Assembly: GCF_000001735.4 (NCBI RefSeq) | Contig: NC_003076.8 | Location: 16,681,835-16,745,834, forward strand | DNA: 64,000 nt | Source: Arabidopsis thaliana | Lineage: Eukaryota; Streptophyta; Magnoliopsida; Brassicales; Brassicaceae | Reading direction: 5' to 3' | Part shown: one piece after another, positions 35,495 to 45,695 of the stretch | How positions within the stretch are numbered: the stretch's first letter is position 1 | Layout: each line of letters opens with the position of its first letter | The notes under the pieces: model-generated | The model's database searches: none | Told to the model about the DNA's origin: nothing | The model's input: only the letters and a program-made list of their open reading frames with translations | Made by a program: the position numbers and the translations under genes

Positions 35495-35698
35495 TTGGTT
35501 AAATTGATAGCAAGTGTGGGCGTGAGTGGAGATTCTGTGAAAAGAAGATGGAGTTTGTTGCACACAAACAAGATAAAGATGATTGAAGACAAATGGAGAG
35601 TCTTGATGACCAAAGAAGATAAATTTGTGTTGCAAAAGATAGAGCTTTTGCATGAAGTGGTTTCTCTGATCATTTACGTTGAAGCATTTACTCACTAG
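35495..35698 (+). pseudogene. Possible detached C-terminal part of the storekeeper-like gene
   Basis: A 67-aa frame just outside the right arm, in the orientation of the left arm: KRRWSLLHTNKIKMIEDKWR and then KIELLHEVVSLII. A W-R/K helix followed by a leucine-rich helix resembles the C-terminal region of GeBP/storekeeper proteins. I infer that an original plus-strand gene was split when the inverted copy arose between its DUF573 part and this end. No ATG is required if it is only an exon remnant. Confidence 0.4.
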
Positions 35699-35990
35699 AT
35701 GCAAAATGTTTCTTGATTTGCTTTTTTTGTTGGATTTTTCTGTCCAAGTTTTTGCTTTATATTATGTCATTGTTGCTTCTATGTTTAGAATCTGACCTCT
35801 ATTAAATGTGAAACTTCATTAGTATTTTTGGTTACTATGTTGCTCTTTCGTTGATAACAACTTTGAAATGTTAGTCGCACCAAATTTAGTAAAACCGTTT
35901 TCTTATACATGTTACAAAGCTTGCTTGAAGGCTATAACAAAAGATTTCAAAGGGTTTAACAAATTAAACAGATACTAAATTTGTGTTTAT

Positions 35991-36080
35991 TACGGCCCAT
36001 TAAGAACCCAATTAAGAGCGATATTGGGCTAAGACTGATATTTTAATATTAAACCTATTACGGCCCATTAATAGCCCAAT
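35991..36080 (+). promoter_or_regulatory. Duplicated site II promoter motifs of the CRN gene
   Basis: TTACGGCCCATTAA occurs at 35990-36003 and again at 36059-36071. Nearby are TTGGGCT (36024-36030) and AGCCCAAT (36073-36080), 110-200 bp upstream of the ATG. The repeated block suggests a local duplication of the promoter element. GGCCCA motifs are typical of housekeeping genes. The spacer 35699-35990 shows nothing else. Confidence 0.65.
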
Positions 36081-36186
36081 CAATATGTAAACATATGCGT
36101 CTTCGTTCCATGTCTCCAATCTTATTTCTTCTTACCCTTTTTTCCAAAATCCAGAAACCCCAGAGAAAGCAAAACCGCGAGCTCTC

Positions 36187-39102
36187 ATGGCTTCCGGCGG
36201 CAAAGATTCCGATCGTACCTTAGGGTACATGACACGGAAAGATACAGAAGTCAAGCTTCCAAGACCTACTCGTGTCAAGAACAAAACTCCGGCGCCGATT
36301 CAAATAACTGCCGAACAGATATTAAGAGAAGCTCGAGAGAGACAAGAAGCTGAGATCCGTCCTCCCAAGCAAAAAATCACTGATTCCACTGAGCTTTCCG
36401 ACTACAGACTCCGCCGGAGAAAGGAATTTGAAGACCAGATCCGTCGCGCGAGATGGAACATTCAAGTTTGGGTCAAATACGCTCAATGGGAAGAGTCACA
36501 GAAAGATTACGCTCGTGCTCGAAGTGTTTGGGAACGAGCCATAGAAGGAGATTATAGGAACCATACGCTTTGGCTCAAATACGCAGAGTTCGAGATGAAG
36601 AACAAGTTTGTGAACAGTGCGAGAAACGTTTGGGATCGAGCTGTTACGCTTCTTCCTCGTGTAGACCAGCTTTGGTACAAGTATATTCATATGGAGGAGA
36701 TACTTGGGAATATCGCCGGAGCTAGGCAGATTTTTGAACGGTGGATGGATTGGTCACCGGATCAACAAGGTTGGCTCTCGTTTATTAAGTTCGAACTTAG
36801 GTATAATGAAATTGAACGTGCTAGAACGATATACGAGAGATTTGTTCTTTGTCATCCCAAGGTTTCGGCTTATATTAGATATGCTAAGTTTGAGATGAAG
36901 GGTGGTGAAGTTGCTCGTTGTAGGAGTGTGTATGAACGTGCTACAGAGAAGCTTGCTGATGATGAAGAAGCTGAGATCCTCTTTGTGGCGTTTGCTGAGT
37001 TTGAAGAACGTTGTAAGGAAGTGGAAAGGGCTAGGTTTATCTATAAGTTTGCTCTTGATCATATTCCTAAAGGAAGAGCTGAGGATTTGTATAGGAAGTT
37101 TGTTGCTTTTGAGAAACAGTATGGTGATAAGGAAGGGATTGAGGATGCCATTGTTGGGAAGAGGAGGTTTCAGTATGAAGATGAAGTGAGGAAGAGTCCT
37201 TCCAACTATGATTCGTGGTTCGATTATGTTAGGTTAGAAGAGAGTGTGGGGAACAAAGATAGGATCAGAGAAATCTATGAGAGGGCTATTGCTAATGTTC
37301 CACCTGCTGAGGAGAAACGATACTGGCAAAGATATATCTATCTCTGGTGAGTTTTTTCTTTCTCAATTTGGTTTAATGATTTTTGGTAATTACGCATTAT
37401 CGATTTAGAATTGGAATGTTGGCTTCTTATATTGATCATGGTTTTGATAAGAATGCTAAAATCTTTGAAATTGGTTGTCTTAGGCAGAGATTAGTTCTAT
37501 CATATATGTCAAGCTTTTAGCACATCCGAGTCATTAAATATATCATATATGAGAACAGAATCTTGCATTCCATGGAAAGCTATTGCTGTTGTATTTTGTT
37601 AGCTTATGGTTCTGCGGTTTTCTCAAATACTAATACTGATGTGACTAAATTGTGTAGGATTAATTATGCATTATTTGAAGAGATTGAAACTGAAGATATT
37701 GAGCGTACCCGAGATGTTTACAGGTACGCTAAAGTCTATATTCATTTACGTTTTGGTCATGGCTATTTTGTCAAATATCACCTGATAGTTTAAACTAACT
37801 AATTTGTCTTTGTCTTACTGAAATTTTCAGAGAGTGCCTTAAGCTTATCCCCCACAGCAAATTTTCTTTTGCCAAAATATGGTTGCTCGCTGCTCAGTTT
37901 GAGATAAGGCAATTGAATCTCACGGGTGCTCGCCAGATATTAGGAAATGCGATTGGAAAAGCTCCCAAAGATAAGGTAAGCCTATAAATCGTTTAAACTA
38001 TGATCGCATTCCTCTCCTTTAGAGACGCAAATGATTTTACTTACCGTGGTGATTTTTGTCTGCAAATAGATATTCAAGAAATACATTGAGATCGAGCTTC
38101 AGTTGGGAAACATGGATAGGTGTAGAAAGTTATATGAACGGTATCTTGAGTGGTCTCCTGAGAATTGCTATGCTTGGAGCAAGTATGCTGAACTAGAGAG
38201 GTCTCTTGTTGAAACAGAACGAGCTAGAGCTATTTTTGAACTTGCAATATCCCAGCCAGCTCTTGACATGCCTGAGCTGCTTTGGAAGGTAAGTTTTTTA
38301 AGTCGAATACATTCATAGAATCGAGATTCCTCAGACTTTTGAAACCAATTGGATAATTGAAATTCTATATTGTTTGTGGCAGGCATACATTGATTTTGAG
38401 ATATCAGAAGGGGAATTAGAGAGGACAAGGGCTTTATATGAGCGACTCTTGGACCGTACTAAGCATTACAAGGTGTGGGTTAGCTTTGCAAAGTTTGAAG
38501 CTTCTGCTGCGGAACTAGAGGAAGACGAGAATGAAGATGAAGACCAGGAAGAAGATGTTATTGAACACAAGAAAGATTGCATCAAACGTGCCAGAGGTAA
38601 CTTTAAAACTACACATTATATCAGTTTTGATGATTCCTTGCAACATGTTATAACTGTTTATTCTCTCTATATTTCTTCTACTCAGCAATTTTCGATAGAG
38701 CCAACACATATTACAAAGACTCCACACCAGAGCTGAAGGAAGAACGAGCTACGCTCTTGGAGGATTGGCTGAACATGGAGAGTAGCTTTGGTAACCTCGG
38801 GGATGTTAGTATTGTTCAATCGAAGCTTCCAAAGAAGCTCAAGAAAAGAAAGGCGATCACTAGAGAAGACGGGTCAACAGAGTACGCATTGCGTATATAT
38901 AATATCTCGATTTTTAATATCTTTCGAATGTGATTAGTTAAATGCTAAAGCTTAACGTGAAAAATTGTTTGAATGTTTAAACAGGTACGAAGAATACATC
39001 GATTATTTATACCCAGAAGAATCGCAAACAACGAATCTCAAGATTCTTGAAGCTGCATACAAATGGAAGAAGCAGAAGGTTGCTGCTTCTGAGGATGATT
39101 GA
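36187..39102 (+). CDS. AT5G41770: Crooked neck / Clf1 pre-mRNA splicing factor (HAT-repeat protein)
   Basis: Seven exons: join(36187..37346, 37658..37723, 37831..37975, 38070..38288, 38383..38596, 38686..38881, 38985..39102), 705 aa. The protein is a chain of HAT (half-a-TPR) repeats. The N-terminal signature is [20 protein letters not shown], then [18 protein letters not shown]. It is followed by W..Y..WE..(x)A(R)SVWERA repeats, for example [20 protein letters not shown]. It is a core member of the Prp19/NTC complex, needed for spliceosome activation, and acts in the nucleus. An acidic insert ([20 protein letters not shown]) lies near residue 580, and the C-terminus is Lys-rich ([11 protein letters not shown]). 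Length matches the family. All junctions keep phase. Confidence 0.96.
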
Positions 39103-41240
39103 GATTAAGCTTTTTTCTTAAGTTATATCAAAAGTCAAAACTGTGAAATGTGTTTTGTATTCTTCCTTAGCTCTTTGTACACATCGTTTGGTTTAGCAGT
39201 AATTTTTGTTATCCAAGAACCTAACAAAACTCAAATTTGTCCTGTTATGTTTTGTTTTGGTTCGAATTTTCCGGTTTAGAAATTAATCAGGATACTTCTT
39301 CATTCCGGTTTATGTTCTGATCTCTCGGTTTGTGATACGTTTGAAACGGAATCTAGTTTAATCTATATATATACATTTTAGTTTAATCTATATATATATA
39401 CATTTTTGCTGTGAAATAAATAATGGAGTTGGAACTTATTTATAATCGCTGGCTTATTCAATGCAAAAATTAACTACCAAATCAAAGCAAATCTTATTCA
39501 AAACAATATGCTCTTATTCTATGGTCTAATTATTTTTGCTAAAATGGTTAAAATATTTAAAAATTAAATAATCATTTGAAAGAAAACTTTAAATTGATTT
39601 AAATTATAAATCTTTTCATAAAAATATTATTAATAAAAAAAAAAAATTCACCGAACATGATTAGATAGTAAGACTAGATGGTAGGGCGTGTTTATAATAT
39701 TATAATATATAAACTTTATAACAATTAAATAACTATTTGAAAGAAAATTTTTAAATTGATTTGAATTAAATATTTTTTAAATTAAAATATTATTAAAACA
39801 AAAATAACAAAATAATGTCTAATTTTACTGAACGGGGTTAGTGGTAGGACGAGTTTGGTCGATAGTATTACGAGACGGTATACCACAAGTGAAATCCATT
39901 AGATATGTTTAATTTCACTGTGGAGGATTAGATGGTATGACGGGTTTTGATCGATAATAATACGAAACGATATACTACGGATAAAATCCTAGATATAACA
40001 ATTAAAATCTATATACACATTATTTTAAACACTAAACAAAGCAAACAATATTAATAAAACGAATATCTACATATATATTTTATTCCGCGGGTCAAAATCT
40101 AGTAGCTGGATGAAATGGTGTTTATATATTACACCAACTTTGGTTATATTCAAATTACCGAATAATCTTCTACTAATTTTGTTTATTATTTGCTTTCTTT
40201 TCACTTTTGAGTCGGCTAAATGGCTAATCAAACCTTCGTTAAATACTCGAAAAAAATTAAGGTCACTTGGCAACTTGCAGATCAAGCAATAGATGTATGT
40301 CACGTGGCAAGATTACAGCTTCAGCTAAACGAGTGGATATTGGACCAATCACCTCCTTTGGCAAAATATCGAGAGACGACGACGAGAAATTATGCAAACT
40401 CTTTCGTTTGTGTGTCTGGTTATTTCCGTAATTATTAACGAAATTCAATGGCATTTAGATAACACAGGTAGTGCCAAATTTTGCATTCCCTCTATTATTA
40501 AGCCAAAAAAGAAACCTTTAAATATAACAATTTATTAGACTAAAAAAGACACAACCCCTCGTTTTATCTGACTCTGATCCCATTTTGCTAAAATCTTCTC
40601 TTTATTTTTGTTTTGTTTTAGGCCTCTCTTCTTTTTCGTTCTTTCTTTATCAGCTTCCTCAGCCGCACGGAGAAAGAAAATTTGATCCTGATTTTTTGCC
40701 GGTGATAATCTAAACCTATTAATTTCTCTGCGGAACCAAACATTGAATTTAGGGTTTAAATTGCATCATTGGTGGAACCCAGATGTTTTCTCCTCCTATA
40801 TTAATGGTCATTCTCGGGGTAGGGTCATGACCATGACCTTCGTTTAGTTTACATCCTCTTACATGTTCTTAATTATTCTTCCATTTATTTTTCCAATTTC
40901 TAAATTCTCTGATATGTTATTACCTATGGAACCATAATGAAAGTTACATATGTTGAGTCTTTATAATTCTTCTAGTCAATCTTAACGAAAGAATTAATTT
41001 TTGAAAGCTTTCTTGGGATACAAGGAAATTATGGACATTCCATTTAGGGTCATGCTGTTTTCGTTAGCTTGCATGCTAAGTTAAAGTTGTTTTTTTTGCA
41101 TGAATTTGATCGATGTTGTTAATTTGTTTCTTTGTGTTTTGCAGAGCTTTTTGAATTTGAGCTCTTTGTTGGCTTTCTTTTGTGCTTAAGCGGAGAGTTA
41201 TAGACAAATAAGCTTCACGAAGAAAACGAATCTGTTGCAA
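39103..41240. other. Intergenic region with repeats, and leader of the NAB-like coiled-coil gene
   Basis: 39103 to about 39250 is the 3' flank of CRN. At 39366-39413 a 25-bp unit (TTTAGTTTAATCTATATATA) is repeated. 39554-40103 is a dispersed repeat. 40580-41240 is the probable leader of the next gene. A splice acceptor TTTTGCAG/AG at 41144/41145 suggests one leader intron. The frame at 40220-40438 has no recognisable family. Confidence 0.55.
39554..40103. repeat. Helitron-like repeat with internal 160-bp direct repeats
   Basis: AATTAAATAATCATTTGAAA (39562) recurs as AATTAAATAACTATTTGAAA (39723), followed by matching AT-rich sequence. A GC-richer segment also recurs: TTCACCGAACATGATTAGAT, then TTTACTGAACGGGGTTAGTG, then TTTCACTGTGGAGGATTAGA. 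The right end is CCGCGGGTCAAAATCTAGT (40085-40103), a hairpin-type GC palindrome plus CTAGT as in Helitron 3' termini. The left limit is vague. Confidence 0.5.
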
Positions 41241-42999
41241 ATGGAGGAGGCAAAAACAGGTACGAATTCTAAATTTTTCATCTAAGAGGCAACGTTTTCT
41301 TATGTAAGACATGTTGTTACATGTGCAGAAGTGGAGAAGAAAGTGTCTATACTTTTAAAGTTTATTCAAAACAAAAACAAGATCCCTAAGGTTACAAAGA
41401 AGGAGCTTGTTGGGATTGTTGAAGATCTCCATAAGCAGTGTCAGCTACTTTACTCTGTGTTTGATGATTTTGGGACTGATGGAAGAAAAGGAAAATTGGG
41501 TACTGCTTCTTCATCGAGGTCTAGTTCCGATTTGGATTACTATTCCTCAGAGGAAGTAGAGATCAGTGCTGATAATGTTAGTGATACATTGAGCTCGGAT
41601 TACGATGTGATGCTCAGAAAGCTACAAGAGACAGAGCTAAGAAATGAAGATTTAGAGAGACAGGTGAGCAATCTGAAACAGGAAACGGTTTTTTTACGCG
41701 ATCAAAACATGGAAGTCGCGGGAGATATTGAAGGTAAGAGAAACGAGGACAGGGAACATCTCAAGGGGTTGATGACGAAACTTGAGGCTGCATTGTTGTG
41801 TAACCAGAAAAGGGAGTTGGAAATGGAGCTGGTGAAGAAAACCAATCAAGTTTCAGAGACGCAAATGCGTTTGAAGCGTCTAGAGGAAGAAACAGAGAAA
41901 CGAGCTAAGGCTGAGATGAAGATTGTTAAAGAAAAGGAAGCTTTGTGGAACAAAGTACAGAAACTTGAAGCGGGCGTTGATACTTTTCGGAAGAAGAGAA
42001 AGGAGTTTAATGAGGAGATGAAGAGTAAGATTACTGAGAATCAGAAGCTGCATACAAAAATTGCAGTGATTGATGAAATTGAAGACAAGAGTAAGAAACT
42101 TGAGTACCAAGTTAAGGAACAAGAAGATATCATTCAACGGTAAGAAAGAACAGGATTTGTAAAAGCTTTCTAATTTATTTTATGATTAATTACCATTGAT
42201 GTTAATTCACTGCAGGCTATCAATGGAGATTAAAGATCAGAAGAAGCTTCTTAAGGAACAGAAAGATGCCATAGATAAGTTCTCAGAGGATCAGAAGCTG
42301 ATGAAGCGTTGGTCATTTGGTTCGAAATTGAATACTAATCTTCTCGAGAAGAAAATGGAAGAGTTAGCGGAAGATTTTCGGATGAAAATGGAAGATCATA
42401 TCCGGATACTTCACAGGAGGATCCATGTAGCCGAACAAATACACTTAGAGAGCAAGAGCAGCTATATCAAGACGCGAGACAACACACAAACAGAAGAAAA
42501 CAGAGGAAACAGAGCAGTCTCTGAAACCCAATTCAAGAAAATCAAGGAAATGGTGGAACAAGGGCTTGCTGGACCAGAGATGGCGATAAAGAAGCTGGAA
42601 GAAAGCGGGGAATTAGGGAACCGAGTAACGAGATTAGCTAAAGAGATCGATTCAGCGAGAAAGTGGGTGAAGGAGAAGGACAACAATATGAAGCATGAGG
42701 TGGAAACTCTAGAAGCGAAGCTAGAATGTAGAGAAGCGCAAGAATCTCTGCTAAAGGAGAAGCTATCGAAGCTAGAGGCTAAGCTAGCGGAGGAAGGAAC
42801 AGAAAAGCTGAGTCTATCAAAGGCTATGAGGAAAATTAAAAAGCTTGAGATTAATGTGAAGGAGAAAGAGTTTGAGTTGTTGAGTTTAGGAGAAGGGAAG
42901 AGAGAAGCCATAAGACAACTATGTGTTTTGGTTGATTATCAACGTTGTCGATATGATGATCTCAAAACTTCCATTTGTCACGTAGCTCTTCAAGCATAG
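41241..42999 (+). CDS. AT5G41780: NAB-like coiled-coil protein, short paralogue of CIP1
   Basis: Three exons: join(41241..41259, 41329..42139, 42216..42999), 537 aa. The first exon codes only MEEAKT. The phase-1 intron falls at T/E exactly as in CIP1 downstream (GTKT/E). Residues 7-60 (VEKKVSILLKFIQ, LVGIVEDLHKQCQLLYSVFD) match the second half of the CIP1 NAB-type domain, so the first part of that actin-binding domain is missing. Residues 100-510 are nearly continuous coiled coil (heptads of E, K and L). The end, GEGKREAIRQLCVLVDYQR, parallels GEEKREAIRQLCVWIDHHR at the end of CIP1. It is a tandem paralogue, often labelled myosin heavy chain-like. Role unknown; a cytoskeletal or membrane-linked scaffold is plausible. 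Confidence 0.92.
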
Positions 43000-44050
43000 A
43001 GTTCACTTCTTCTTCTCCTTTTGGGTGTAAAATGTAAATATTATATGTTGCAAGATTTGGGTATTTTTTCATTAATGGTTGTAAACTAAACTAATTTTTT
43101 TTGTAAATAACACATTTTAACTTTATTTTTTTTGTAAATAACATATTTTAACTTTATTTTTCAAATATTCTTAATATTGAACATCCTACGCGTTTTATAA
43201 AAGTCTCCATTAGTTTGTTAACTTTTTTTTTTTTTTGTAAAAGTCTCCATTAGTTTGGTATGTTTTGGCCTTCATATATTTAATCATCCTTTTGTTGGAA
43301 GTTAGGTTAGTTTGTATTAAAATGTTTTAAGTTATCATCAATTATAGCTCATCTGGTCACCACTATTTTATAGAAAGAAATCCAGAGAAGAATTATATAT
43401 GAATGAAAATCTGGTAACAATTAATAAATAAAAAAGCATAATGTGAAAACCCTATTAATAAGAACAAATCACAAATAAACTCAAAACTAACTACTAATAA
43501 ATAGGAGAAAATGAAAGAAATATAATTGAAATGAAAATTACTCCTAAGAAAAAAAGAAATAAATCAGTCTCATTTTATAATGTGAAGATAATGTAGTCTA
43601 AATTAGGATTACGTAAGTAAAATCAGTCTCCTTGATAGATTTCCTAATTAATAGTATAGATATAAGAAAATAGAGTCATATTTCTTTTGACAAAGACCCA
43701 CCAAAAAAAGGCGGGAAACGCACTTAGTGATTGTGAGGCATTAATCATGTGTTATAAAGTTAAGTACGGCATTAGACATGCTAAACAAAAACCAAAATCC
43801 AGCTAATTTGTATATCTCCGTGGCAAATACGTAATAATCTTGAACATTGATAACTACAGTCAAATGATATTTTGACCGGTGTTGACGAGAATTTGAAGAG
43901 AAAATAAAAGCGTGTGATGGCAGAAGCGTAATAATCTGATAAAAGGGAGGGGTGTTTGTGGTAAGACGAATTTCCAAAAAGATTCCTCCAGTCTTCGTCT
44001 TTCTCCCTCAAAATTGAAAACACACACAAAAGTTGAGCTTTCATAACTGT
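43000..44050. other. Intergenic: 3' flank and small tandem repeats
   Basis: AT-rich. GTAAATAACACATTTTAACT at 43103 repeats at 43134 (31-bp period), and AAGTCTCCATTAGTTTG at 43201 repeats at 43241 (40-bp period). No coding region. The frames at 43741-44063 (minus) show no family features. Confidence 0.6.
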
Positions 44051-45695
44051 TCTCTCCTCTCAAATAACTCCAAAAACCAAATCACCTTTTTTTTTCTTTC
44101 TTCTTCAATCTCTCTTTTGCTTCGATTTCAATTTCGTAATCTTATCATCTCTGTAGCCAAAAACACACACATCAGACCAGAGAGAAGAGCGAGAGAGAGT
44201 TTTTCTTTGGTAGTTTTCTGGACTTTCTTCAAATCTCAGGAGCTTCCGTAATCCGTATCCAGGTAAAATTCTAGGTTACGAAATGATTTTGTTGGCTTCG
44301 ATTATTGACTTTTGAAGTTTATTTGATTCTTCGATCAGCTTTTAGTTTACGCTTTCGTTGCTTAGTAGTGTTGGATCATGACTTCATGAGTAGAAACATC
44401 TGATGGTTTTGTTTGTTTGTTGATGTGCCTTTTACTGGGGAAATTATGAGTTTCTTGTTATCCAGTTCATCTTAAGTCTCGTTGAGGTTTTGATGATTTG
44501 CATCAGATTACCTATTGGATTATCGTTGATTTGGTTCGTTAGAAATAGAGTAATAGGGTTTATATCAGGTGAATCAAGGTCATGAGCTGCAATTTCCAAA
44601 TTTGTTTATTATTATTCAAGTTTTTGCGATTGGGATTTCATGTTTAGGCACAGTAACTAGATGTCCTTAGATTTTACTATCAAGTCATCTTTAGTTTCTC
44701 ATGTTAGTAGATTTTGTAATTTAAGCTTCTATCAACTGCTGTGTAATCATCAAAATGCTAAGTAGAATTCTTGGTTTCTATACAGGGAAACACGAAAAAC
44801 CATAGAAATCGATTCTGGACCTTAAAGGAAATTCGAGAGATAAAGTGTAAGTGAAACTAGAAACTCTACTCCTTTCCTTGTATTTACAGTTTTACTAGTA
44901 ACTTTCTTTTTAAGAAAGCGTTGGATGATCGGATCGAGATTGTTTTAGTTGAAACTGTATTGTTAAAGCCTTAAAGGTAGTAAGTAACATATAAGAACAA
45001 AAAGAAACAACTCACATTTTCCTGAGGTATGAAAATTGAATAATGATAGCTGTCTTTTATCGGTTCTAGAGGTATGTGCTTTCTGGTCCATTTCCAAAAT
45101 TGCTGAGGTGGCTCCACTTGAGATCTTTTGTCTTAGCCAATGCCATCAGATTCCAAATTTAGACCCGGCACTAAAAAGTGATTAGCTTTAATCCAAACTC
45201 GAAACTCTAATCAAATTGGCATTTGTTCTTGTAACTTCTGTTGAAGTAAAATAATAATATATCACTTGGTAAGACAGTTACTCATTGCTGCAAAGATTTT
45301 GGATCTATGATGATGTTCTTTGCGGGTCCCACGAATTCTATTATTATCTGCGTACCTTGTCAGAGTACAATTGCTGGATCTACTTCTATTATTATATTCT
45401 CTTTATGTTGAATATCAAGATGCTTAACCTATGATCTGGATTCTGTAAAAGCCAAATTATTAGTATTAGTTTTCTAATTTGTTAGTATTATATACGAAAC
45501 AAAAATGTGAAAAGGATGGTACCTCTTTTCTAATTAAATAATCGCATTTAATGTGAACAAGTTAGTTTTGCTAGTCTTAACATTTCTTCTGATAAGTTTC
45601 TTTGTGAATTGTGTTTGGTCACAGGTGAAGATTGAGTTTCTTTGTTTGATGATAATTGGTTGAAGAAGTTATCAGAGAAACTGAAGGAAAAAGAC
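44050..45695 (+). other. CIP1: CIP1 5' leader with two introns
   Basis: Splice-site reading suggests a non-coding exon ending at 44262 (CCAG/GTAAAA). A second follows at 44786-44846 (TACAG/GG ... AAAGT/GTAAGT), and a third begins at 45625 (TCACAG/GTGAAG). It contains the four-codon upstream frame listed separately. The transcription start is not determined. Confidence 0.6.
45649..45663 (+). promoter_or_regulatory. Four-codon upstream open reading frame
   Basis: ATG ATA ATT GGT TGA lies 33 bases upstream of the CIP1 start codon, in a different frame. It seems to be the first AUG of the inferred spliced leader. Such a short upstream frame may lower or delay initiation at the main start. Confidence 0.5.

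Noticed and set aside
40220..40438. 72-aa plus-strand frame starting MANQTFVKYSK
   Set aside because: No recognisable family. It sits between a repeat and the leader of AT5G41780 and is probably chance.
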